A model generated the notes under the pieces. That model had not been told where the DNA came from, did not search any database, and saw only the letters and a program-made list of their open reading frames with translations. The translations under genes were made by a program, and so were the position numbers. Source: Clostridiales bacterium (GTDB lineage Bacteria > Bacillota > Clostridia > Oscillospirales > CAG-272). Taken from it: a stretch of 7,199 bases of DNA. This document shows positions 1 through 5,702 of this stretch, in pieces. The stretch covers positions 1 to 7,199 of the forward strand of contig SFNW01000094.1 in NCBI GenBank assembly GCA_004554105.1, in the 5' to 3' direction. Numbering within the stretch: position 1 is the first letter of the stretch; the number at the start of each line of letters is the position of its first letter.

Positions 1-270
1 CTTCTCGGGGATTATGACCGCTTGCTGGAAAGAACAGAGCATTTTCATGCGGTATATCAAAAAATGTGGTTGGAATTCAACAAGCCGCACGGCTTTGATA
101 TTCAGGATATTCGCATCGGCGGTTTGATGCAGCGAGTTAAAAGTTGCAGGATGCGCATTGCCGATTACATAAACGGCGGTGTTTCGGAAATCCTCGAGCT
201 TGAAGAAGAAATGCCAAACGGCAGCACAGGCATCTATTGGGACAGAATCGTAAGCCCGAATGTTGTATAA
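1..270 (+). CDS. C-terminal end of a probable GH20 beta-N-acetylhexosaminidase (5' partial)
   Basis: The frame is open from the first base to the TAA at 268-270, giving 89 residues of a gene that starts upstream of the window. The tail is helical and charged. It carries a stretch reading NKPHGFDIQDIRIGGLMQR, followed by a Ser-Cys, a YINGG and an ELEEEMP. From memory, this pattern closes clostridial family 20 exo-beta-N-acetylhexosaminidases, where a helical domain follows the catalytic barrel. The GH20 catalytic Asp-Glu pair would lie upstream, so activity cannot be judged here. The next gene encodes an N-acetylhexosamine 1-kinase and overlaps or nearly abuts this one. That fits an enzyme that frees GlcNAc or GalNAc for the kinase to phosphorylate. 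The family call rests on the tail pattern plus this context and is moderate. Another glycoside hydrolase with a similar helical tail is the main alternative. Confidence 0.6.
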   Translation, partial: LLGDYDRLLERTEHFHAVYQKMWLEFNKPHGFDIQDIRIGGLMQRVKSCRMRIADYINGGVSEILELEEEMPNGSTGIYWDRIVSPNVV

Positions 271-1357
271 TGCATTGACAATGGATAATATCAATCTAAG
301 TGAAGTCATCCGCAATTTTGATATAGACTATTCGGTGAAGGCATACGGCAACGGTCATATAAACGGCACTTTTCTTGCGCAGTCGAATGTGTTTGTCCTC
401 CAAAGAATCAATACGGACATCTTCAAAAACCCGTATGCGCTGATGGAGAACATCGAAAAGGTGACGCAGTTTATCCGAAATAAGGTTGTAAAACGGGGCG
501 GTGACCCGAACAGAGCAACACTGACGGTCATCAAGACGCTCGACGGCAAAAGCTGCTATCGGTACGATGCGCAAACCTATTTTCGGATGTATCGGTTTAT
601 ACCCGATACCGTCACAATCGAAACCGAAAAGACGAATGAAGCTTTGTTTCAAGCCGGCAGAGGCATCGGGCGTTTTCAGGCGATGCTTGACGATTTTCCG
701 GCAGCGTGCCTTCACGAAACAATCCCTGATTTCCATAACACGCCGAAACGAATCGAGGCGCTGAAAAAAGCAATCAAAGCCGATGTCGCGGACAGAGCCG
801 AAAGTGTCAAGGACGAAATCGCTTTTGCGCTGTCCCGCGCAGGCTTTGCGGACACAGTGGTAAACGGGCTTCGGGATAAATCCATACCGCTTAGAGTTGC
901 GCACAACGATACCAAACTCAACAACATTCTCTTCGACAAGAATACGCTTGAGGCGGTGTGCGTCATTGACCTTGACACGGTCATGCCCGGGAGCGCGCTC
1001 TATGATTTCGGCGACGCGCTCAGAATGGGGGCTTCAACTGCTGCCGAGGACGAAACCGACCTTGACAAGGTATGGTTTGACGAAGAAGCCTTTCGGTGCT
1101 TTGCGCGGGGATATTGTATGGAATTCGGGGACAAACTGACCGAATCGGAAAAGAATTTGCTTTCCTTTGCACCAAAGCTGATGACCTATGAGTGCGGCAT
1201 CCGGTTTCTGACGGACTATCTGGATGGAGACACCTATTTCAAGATTCATCGGGAAAATCAGAATCTTGACCGCGCAAGAAATCATTTCAAGCTGGTTGCC
1301 GACATCGAAAGCAAAGAAGAAAAATTAAAAAGTATTATAAGCGGACTTGTATCATAA
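260..1357 (+). CDS. nahK: N-acetylhexosamine 1-kinase (NahK-type, APH-like phosphotransferase)
   Basis: The product is an ATP-dependent cytoplasmic kinase expected to convert GlcNAc and/or GalNAc to the 1-phosphate, the entry step of the Bifidobacterium-type amino-sugar salvage route. It matches NahK along its whole length. A YGNGHIN loop lies at residues 29-35. The catalytic loop HNDTKLNN has its Asp at residue 217, followed by metal-binding IDLDT (Asp237, Asp239) and MPGSALYDFGDALRMGAST. ECGIRF and DYLDGDTYF follow near residues 311-327. The start is undecided: ATG260 gives 365 residues and overlaps the GH20 gene by 11 bases, while ATG281 gives 358, close to the 359 of Bifidobacterium longum NahK. 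Neither has a clear Shine-Dalgarno site, so translation is probably coupled to the upstream gene. A strong terminator follows directly. Substrate preference between GlcNAc, GalNAc and other hexoses cannot be decided from sequence. Confidence 0.9.
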   Translation: MLYNALTMDNINLSEVIRNFDIDYSVKAYGNGHINGTFLAQSNVFVLQRINTDIFKNPYALMENIEKVTQFIRNKVVKRGGDPNRATLTVIKTLDGKSCYRYDAQTYFRMYRFIPDTVTIETEKTNEALFQAGRGIGRFQAMLDDFPAACLHETIPDFHNTPKRIEALKKAIKADVADRAESVKDEIAFALSRAGFADTVVNGLRDKSIPLRVAHNDTKLNNILFDKNTLEAVCVIDLDTVMPGSALYDFGDALRMGASTAAEDETDLDKVWFDEEAFRCFARGYCMEFGDKLTESEKNLLSFAPKLMTYECGIRFLTDYLDGDTYFKIHRENQNLDRARNHFKLVADIESKEEKLKSIISGLVS

Positions 1358-1382
1358 CCGCCGGCTTTGCCGGCGGTTTTTT
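1357..1382 (+). terminator. Rho-independent terminator of the GH20-nahK unit
   Basis: A perfect 9-bp stem, ACCGCCGGC (1357-1365) paired with GCCGGCGGT (1369-1377), encloses a TTT loop. It runs into a tract of six T, the first of which is the last stem base. It begins at the last base of the kinase stop codon, so the two-gene unit ends here and the next gene needs its own promoter. Confidence 0.93.
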
Positions 1383-1402
1383 CACGCGGTATTCCGACTT
1401 TA

Positions 1403-1410
1403 CATAGACT
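1403..1410 (+). promoter_or_regulatory. Possible sigma-E-like -10 element before the cortex hydrolase gene
   Basis: CATAGACT agrees with the mother-cell sigma-E -10 consensus CATACAnT at six of the seven fixed positions. It would give a leader of about 24 bases carrying the GGAGG site. YaaH/SleL genes are expressed in the mother cell in Bacillus, which makes this attractive. However, I see no good ATA-type -35 about 14 bases upstream. A rival vegetative reading uses TATATT (1415-1420) with a poor -35 TTCCGA (1392-1397). Confidence 0.22.
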
Positions 1411-1440
1411 GTAGTATATTCTGACCTTCGGAGGAATGCC

Positions 1441-2727
1441 ATGCTGATTCATATTGTCGAGGCGGGCGAAACGGTTTACGGCATTGCCGCCCGCTACGGC
1501 GTCTCACCCGCGCGCCTGCTCAGCGACAACGGGCTGTCCGCGTCCGATTCGCTCGCCATCGGGCAGGCGCTGCTTATTTTGTTTCCCGCCGAGACCTATA
1601 CCGTGCAGTCGGGTGACACGCTGTTTTCGATTGCCGCGGCGACGGGGACAGATGTGATTACGCTTTTGCAAAACAATCCCTATCTTGCCGACGCGGCGGC
1701 TTTGCGTCCCGGGGAAAGCCTTGTTATCCGCTATGCGGAGGAGAAGCGTCGCCCCGTCTACATCACCGGCTACGCCTATCCGTTTATCAATCCGAGCATT
1801 CTCTACCGCGCACTGCCGTATCTCAGCTATCTGACGGTTTTCGGCTACGGCTTTACACCCGAGGGCGAGCTTATCGGCATTGATGACGCACCATTGATTT
1901 CGGCGGCGTATCGGTTCGGCGCGGCGCCGGTGATGCTGTTGTCCTCGATTACCGAAAACGGGACCTTCAGCAGCGAGCGCGCAAGCCTGCTCTTCAACGA
2001 CCTTGCCTTGCAGGAGACGGTGCTTGACAATATTCTCACCGTCATGCGGGAAAAGGGCTATGTCGGGCTTGACATCGACTTTGAATATGTCAATGCGGAG
2101 GACAGAGAAGCATTTATCGCCTTTGTCGGAAACGCAAGACGGCAGCTTGCACCCTACGGTTACTTTGTCAACACCGATCTTGCGCCGAAAACCTCGGCGA
2201 CGCAGTCGGGGCTGCTCTACGAGGCGCACGACTATGCCGCACTCGGCGCAGTGTCGGATACGCTCTTTCTGATGACCTACGAGTGGGGGTACACTTACGG
2301 GCCGCCGCTTGCCGTCGCGCCGCTTGACAAGGTGGAGCAGGTCGTCGCCTATGCCGTGACCGAAATCGACCCCGCAAAGCTCCTGCTCGGCATTCCGAAC
2401 TACGGCTACGATTGGACGCTGCCCTACGAAAAGGGGGTGACGGCGGCGCGTTCACTCGGCAACGAGGAGGCGGTGAAGCTGGCGGCGCGCTACGGTGCGG
2501 AAATCCGCTTTGATTCGGTTGCGGCGTCGCCGTACTTTGCGTATACCGACGAGAGCGGTGCTGCGCATATCGTCTGGTTTGAGGACGTGCGCAGCATTCT
2601 CGGCAAGCTGAATCTCATGGACGAATACGGTCTGCGCGGCGCGGGCTATTGGAATGTCATGCGCCCGTTTGCGCAGAATTTCGCCCTGCTCGGCGCGCTC
2701 TACGATATTGAGAAGCCGGGGGTATAG
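1441..2727 (+). CDS. sleL: LysM-LysM-GH18 spore cortex-lytic hydrolase, SleL/YaaH type
   Basis: This is a peptidoglycan N-acetylglucosaminidase-type enzyme expected to trim cortex fragments during spore germination. Two LysM domains bind peptidoglycan (about residues 3-47 and 52-96, the second with YTVQSGDTLFSIA). A GH18 barrel follows from about residue 105 to 420. The catalytic DxDxE motif is GLDIDFEYV, with Asp211, Asp213 and the acid/base Glu215. The barrel also has MTYEW (Tyr280) and a terminal GAGYW with Trp404, both typical of the family. Its 428 residues match Bacillus YaaH (427) and SleL (about 430). Like them it lacks a signal peptide, as expected of a protein made in the mother cell and deposited on the spore. 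It contains no cysteine. GGAGG at 1430-1434, six bases before ATG1441, fixes the start. It stands alone between two terminators. The symbol reflects architecture; a different LysM-GH18 paralogue remains possible. Confidence 0.88.
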   Translation: MLIHIVEAGETVYGIAARYGVSPARLLSDNGLSASDSLAIGQALLILFPAETYTVQSGDTLFSIAAATGTDVITLLQNNPYLADAAALRPGESLVIRYAEEKRRPVYITGYAYPFINPSILYRALPYLSYLTVFGYGFTPEGELIGIDDAPLISAAYRFGAAPVMLLSSITENGTFSSERASLLFNDLALQETVLDNILTVMREKGYVGLDIDFEYVNAEDREAFIAFVGNARRQLAPYGYFVNTDLAPKTSATQSGLLYEAHDYAALGAVSDTLFLMTYEWGYTYGPPLAVAPLDKVEQVVAYAVTEIDPAKLLLGIPNYGYDWTLPYEKGVTAARSLGNEEAVKLAARYGAEIRFDSVAASPYFAYTDESGAAHIVWFEDVRSILGKLNLMDEYGLRGAGYWNVMRPFAQNFALLGALYDIEKPGV

Positions 2728-2734
2728 TTTTTGC

Positions 2735-2772
2735 AAAAAAGCAGCGGAACGCCGAAGCGTTCCGCTGCTTTT
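2735..2772. terminator. Bidirectional terminator between convergent genes
   Basis: A 12-bp GC-rich stem, GCAGCGGAACGC (2741-2752) with GCGTTCCGCTGC (2757-2768), carries a CGAA tetraloop. It is flanked by six A on the left and four T on the right, so the hairpin is followed by a U tract on either strand. It lies 7 bases past the cortex hydrolase stop and 10 bases past the end of the reverse-strand GH127 gene, and it can serve both. The six-T side favours the reverse strand. Confidence 0.92.
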
Positions 2773-2782
2773 GGGTTTGGAT

Positions 2783-4627
2783 TTATTTCTTCTGTTTGAC
2801 CATCGGCATCTCGGTCATGCGCAGTTTGGCGCAGCCGTAGGGGTAAAGCTCGGCGTCGACCGGCGCGGAAAGCGCGGTGCGCGAGCGCGGCGTTTTGTCC
2901 GCTACCGTGGTGTAGCCCTCGGCATAGTCCCAGTCGACACGGCTGAGCTTGGCTTTCAGCACAAGGCGCGGCTGCTTTGACGAGAAGGGAATCTCGTCGC
3001 CCTGCCGCTCGACAACCTCAAAGTCGTCCGAGGCAAAGCCGTACCGCCACTCCGAGTGGGGAATCAGCTCATAGTCGCAGTAGGGGAATTTGCGCTCGAC
3101 GCCGTTGCGCTCGTATTCGTGCATACGGTATTCGGTTTCGATCGGCAGAGAAAAGACCAGCGGACCGTATTCGACGGTTTTCAGCCCGAACGGACGGTTC
3201 ACCGTGTGCGGCGTGTCGGTGAAGCAGAGTTCAATCGTCTCTTCGCCTGCCCACAGCTTGTCAATGGAGAGCGTTCCGCGCCCCGCGTGCGGCAAGCCGT
3301 TGACCGTCACGTTCTTGGCAAATGCGGGAATGCGGAGCTTCAGCGGGAAACGGACGGGCGCGTCGGTCTTGACCGTGAGGCGCGCGCTAAAGCGGAACGG
3401 GTAGTCGGTCTCGACGCTGACGCTCACGCCGACGCCGTTGATTTTTGTCGTCAGCGTAGCGGGCAGCAGCAGCGCGACGTGAATGCCGCGCGCCGTGCGC
3501 AGGAAGGTGTTCAGCGCAAGCTTCGGATAGGCTTGGTTGAAGTTCGCCGTGCAGCAGCCGAAGTGCGGCTCGAGTCCGAACAGATGGGCGCCCGCGCCGT
3601 TGGTGCGGAAGAAGGTTTTCCCGGGAAATTTCATGCAGGCAATCTGATTGACCATCTGGTCGTACTGGTGACTCCACATATCGTCGCTGATCGTCGCGGG
3701 CAGGGCGTTGAACGCGGCTTTTTCCAGTCGCTCCGCCCAAATCCGCTTGCCGGTCAGCTCGTAGAGAATTTCGCAGGTGTACATCAGTTCGGCGACGCTG
3801 CACAACTCGGTGCCGCGGTTGTTGGCGATACCCGAGAGACATTCGTCGCCCGTAAAAGTGCCGACGGCGGTGCCGTTGTAGGTTTCGAGCAGCTTCCAGA
3901 GTTCCTCGGCGCGACCTGTATCGGGCGTGCCGAGCAGCTTTGCCGTGACCGCCTCGTATTTGAGCATCATGCAGAGGTTGACGGCATGGGTCTCAAACGT
4001 CCATTTGTTTAAGGGACGCTTCCACGCCTCGGTATGCGCGTTGTAGTCCTCGCCCTGTTCTTTGAGCAGCTGCGCGAGGTCGCGAATCCATTCCTCCGGC
4101 TCGCGGTCATAGAGGTAGGACAGCGGAATCATACATTCAAACCAACGGAATTTGCCCCAGCGGAACAGCGTGATTTTCCCCGATTTCATCTCCTCGTAGA
4201 GACATTTCATCGCGCGGCGAAGCCCGTCAAAGGCGCGCGTATGCCGCATTCCGTGCGTAAATTCGCAGTAGAGCGCAAGCACCTTGCCGATCAAGAAGAC
4301 CGCCCAGACGTCGTATTCCGCGCGCGCGTCGTCCGCGCAGGGGCAAATCCAGCCGTCGGGCTTCTGCCGCTCTAAAATGGCGTCGATGTACTTGTCCGCG
4401 CGGGCTTGCATATCTTTATCGTCGAGCAGACAGCCGAGCGGAATGAAGCCGTCCAGCCAGTAGGGAACGCGCTCCCAGCCCTCGCGCTCGCCGCCGATCC
4501 ATGCGCTGTCGCGCACATCGGGCCAGATTTTGTCGAGATTGCCCGAAAGTCCCTGCGCCTGAATTTCAAGCTGACGCTTGAGCCAGCCCTGCGGTTTGAT
4601 TTCGTTATAGTTAAAGTGCCGATACAT
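2783..4627 (-). CDS. Beta-L-arabinofuranosidase-like protein, GH127/DUF1680 family
   Basis: This family removes beta-L-arabinofuranose (or related sugars) using a zinc-bound cysteine nucleophile. The 614-residue product has an N-terminal helical barrel to about residue 385 and beta-rich domains after it. The metal site of characterised Bifidobacterium HypBA1 (Glu338, Cys340, Cys417, Cys418) finds counterparts in TELCSVAE (Glu274, Cys276) and FGCCTAN (Cys358, Cys359). Glu262 in GDECL is a candidate acid/base. Residues 302-329, with FNALPAT and WSHQYDQ, are typical of the family. The frame stays open to 4675, but AAAGGAG at 4638-4644, ten bases before ATG4627, and an extended -10 promoter support the shorter start MYRHFNY. 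No signal peptide is visible, so it probably acts in the cytoplasm on imported oligosaccharides. It is divergent from the AraC-type regulator, its likely controller. The exact sugar is uncertain because DUF1680 also covers GH146 and uncharacterised branches. Confidence 0.85.
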   Translation of the reverse strand: MYRHFNYNEIKPQGWLKRQLEIQAQGLSGNLDKIWPDVRDSAWIGGEREGWERVPYWLDGFIPLGCLLDDKDMQARADKYIDAILERQKPDGWICPCADDARAEYDVWAVFLIGKVLALYCEFTHGMRHTRAFDGLRRAMKCLYEEMKSGKITLFRWGKFRWFECMIPLSYLYDREPEEWIRDLAQLLKEQGEDYNAHTEAWKRPLNKWTFETHAVNLCMMLKYEAVTAKLLGTPDTGRAEELWKLLETYNGTAVGTFTGDECLSGIANNRGTELCSVAELMYTCEILYELTGKRIWAERLEKAAFNALPATISDDMWSHQYDQMVNQIACMKFPGKTFFRTNGAGAHLFGLEPHFGCCTANFNQAYPKLALNTFLRTARGIHVALLLPATLTTKINGVGVSVSVETDYPFRFSARLTVKTDAPVRFPLKLRIPAFAKNVTVNGLPHAGRGTLSIDKLWAGEETIELCFTDTPHTVNRPFGLKTVEYGPLVFSLPIETEYRMHEYERNGVERKFPYCDYELIPHSEWRYGFASDDFEVVERQGDEIPFSSKQPRLVLKAKLSRVDWDYAEGYTTVADKTPRSRTALSAPVDAELYPYGCAKLRMTEMPMVKQKK

Positions 4628-4665
4628 GGTGTTTTTTCTCCTTTGCACCGTTTTTGCTTGTTCAT

Positions 4666-4694
4666 ATCGTAGCATACCCGCCGCAAAAAAACAA
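4666..4694 (-). promoter_or_regulatory. Sigma-A-like promoter of the GH127 gene
   Basis: On the reverse strand, -35 TTGTTT (4694-4689) and -10 TACGAT (4671-4666) are separated by 17 bases. The -10 has an extended TGC just upstream. Transcription would begin near 4659, leaving a leader of about 32 bases with the AAAGGAG site. The boxes are individually imperfect, but spacing and extension are good. Confidence 0.55.
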
Positions 4695-4715
4695 TGTACA
4701 AAATCCGCTTTTACC

Positions 4716-4743
4716 TTGCAAATATTGCGCTTTCATCTTGCAA
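4716..4743. repeat. Paired TTGCAA sites in the divergent regulatory region
   Basis: CTTGCAAA occurs at 4715-4722 and 4737-4744, a direct repeat with a 22-bp period, about two helical turns. That is the usual arrangement of AraC-family half-sites. The second copy forms the -35 box of the regulator's promoter. TTGCAA is itself palindromic, so orientation is ambiguous. The pair lies between the two divergent promoters and could serve both. Assignment to this regulator is inference. Confidence 0.45.
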
Positions 4744-4766
4744 AAGGAAATTGCTTTTGCTAAAAT
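4738..4766 (+). promoter_or_regulatory. Sigma-A-like promoter of the AraC-family gene
   Basis: The -35 TTGCAA (4738-4743) is separated by exactly 17 bases from the -10 TAAAAT (4761-4766), which carries an extended TGC. Transcription would start near 4773, about 22 bases before the ATG. Its layout closely resembles the promoter at 5632-5660, with the same -35 and a TAA(A/G)ATGAAA block. Confidence 0.65.
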
Positions 4767-4794
4767 GAAAGCAGAATCAAAGCGAGGTGATTGT

Positions 4795-5547
4795 ATGCTC
4801 AGTATGGACAGTCTGCCGACCTACCGTTTTTCCTCTTTCCGTTATTTTGACAAGGGGGAACACCACATGGAGCGCACCTTCCGCGAGGACGTGCTGCTGC
4901 TCGTGATGGACGGCGTTCTGCGCTTTCACGAGGACGGAACGCCGGTCGAGGTCGGCAGCGGCGAGTTTTACATTCAGCGGCACGGGCTGCATCAGGTCGG
5001 CATTGAAGAGAGCGATACGCCAAAGTATTTCTATATTCATTTTATCGGCGGCTTCACGCCCTCAAAGCACATGCTGCCGATTCGCGGCAAGGCGAATATG
5101 GCGGCGCTCTTTCCGCTGATGCAGCAGCTTGAAACGCTCCGCGTGTCCGACGCGCCCGCCGTGCAGAAAAATGCGGTGTTTTATCAGATTTTGTCGGAGC
5201 TGTACAACACGGTCAACGCCTCGCCGACGCGTGAGCTGACGATGAAGGTTCTGGCGATTGTTTCAAAGAATATGCGCCGTACCCTGACGCTCGACGAGCT
5301 TGCCAATGCGTGCGGCTATAGCCGCAATCACATCATTCACGCCTTCAAGCGTGAGACCGGCATGACGCCCTACGCCTATATTCTTTCGCTTCGACTCGAG
5401 GCGGCGAAAAATCTCTTGCGCAACTCGCAGCTTCCCGTCGAGCAGATTGCCGCGGAATGCGGCTTCGGCAGCTACATCAATCTGTATAAGGAGTTCAAGA
5501 AGCACGAGCATTGCTCACCCGCAAAATGGCGGAGCGAGAACACCTGA
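4795..5547 (+). CDS. AraC/XylS-family transcriptional regulator
   Basis: This is a 250-residue cytoplasmic DNA-binding regulator. Residues 20-85 form an AraC-type cupin ligand pocket (RFHEDGTPVEVGSGEFYIQ, then HGLHQVGI). A helical linker follows to about residue 145. The C-terminal AraC domain has two helix-turn-helix units: residues 164-189 (LTLDELANACGYSRNHI, then FKRETGMTPYAY) and residues 214-245 (VEQIAAECGFGSYINLYKEFKK, ending SPAKWR). The frame is open from 4654, but GAGGTGA (4784-4790) before ATG4795 and the promoter at 4738-4766 fix the start. It sits between a divergent GH127 gene and a co-directional enzyme gene, so it probably senses a sugar related to their substrate and controls both. 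Five TTGCAA sites in the flanking gaps are candidate targets, one of them within its own promoter, which suggests autoregulation. The inducer is not deducible. Confidence 0.92.
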   Translation: MLSMDSLPTYRFSSFRYFDKGEHHMERTFREDVLLLVMDGVLRFHEDGTPVEVGSGEFYIQRHGLHQVGIEESDTPKYFYIHFIGGFTPSKHMLPIRGKANMAALFPLMQQLETLRVSDAPAVQKNAVFYQILSELYNTVNASPTRELTMKVLAIVSKNMRRTLTLDELANACGYSRNHIIHAFKRETGMTPYAYILSLRLEAAKNLLRNSQLPVEQIAAECGFGSYINLYKEFKKHEHCSPAKWRSENT

Positions 5548-5610
5548 TTTCGGTTTTTTCGGTTTTGAAATCGGAAAACCTTGCAAAAATCACTAAAACG
5601 TGGAAAATAG

Positions 5611-5653
5611 TCCGATATTGCCCAAACCCGCTTGCAATCTGGGCTTTTTCGGA
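5611..5653. promoter_or_regulatory. Two-part dyad symmetry overlapping the 5703-gene promoter
   Basis: TCCGA (5611-5615) mirrors TCGGA (5649-5653), and inside it GCCCA (5620-5624) mirrors TGGGC (5640-5644), each pair separated by four bases on both sides. TGGGC is followed by five T. It could be a weak terminator of the regulator gene, a dimeric operator centred on the -35 box, or chance. The stems are only 5 bp each. Confidence 0.3.
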
Positions 5654-5660
5654 ATAAGAT
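5632..5660 (+). promoter_or_regulatory. Sigma-A-like promoter of the downstream enzyme gene
   Basis: The -35 TTGCAA (5632-5637) and -10 TAAGAT (5655-5660) are 17 bases apart. Transcription would begin near 5667, giving a leader of about 36 bases with the GGGAGG site. No strong terminator follows the regulator gene, so read-through from it is also likely. Confidence 0.6.
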
Positions 5661-5702
5661 GAAATCACGGATTGCAAAAATCAAGATTGACGGGAGGCAA
5701 GC

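Larger units (their letters stand above)
5581..5683. repeat. Three TTGCAA sites, two as an exact 12-bp direct repeat, before the 5703 gene
   Basis: TTGCAAAAATCA occurs identically at 5581-5592 and 5672-5683. A third TTGCAA at 5632-5637 is the -35 box of the downstream promoter. The outer copies therefore flank that promoter, one about 50 bases above the -35 and one just past the predicted start point near 5667. Such a layout would suit activation, or repression by looping, by the adjacent AraC-type protein; this is inference. Confidence 0.45.

Noticed and set aside
1504..2229. 241-codon open frame on the reverse strand
   Set aside because: It is antisense to the LysM-GH18 gene and rich in Arg and Gly with no motif or ribosome site I can support.
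3056..4012. 318-codon open frame on the forward strand
   Set aside because: It is entirely antisense to the GH127 gene, whose catalytic residues are conserved. The translation is low in complexity and shows no family motif.
4628..4675. Sixteen-residue N-terminal extension of the GH127 gene
   Set aside because: The Shine-Dalgarno site at 4638-4644 lies inside it and the predicted promoter overlaps it, so ATG4627 is the better start.
4654..4794. Upstream extension of the AraC-family gene
   Set aside because: It would span both promoters and the divergent regulatory region. GAGGTGA before ATG4795 gives a normal start and family length.
5546..5580. Hairpin candidates after the AraC-family gene (GATTTC/GAAATC, GGTTTT/AAAACC)
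   Set aside because: The stems are only 6 bp and AT-rich, mutually exclusive, and not followed by a T tract, so I do not call a terminator. The 10-bp TTTCGGTTTT duplication there may be chance.
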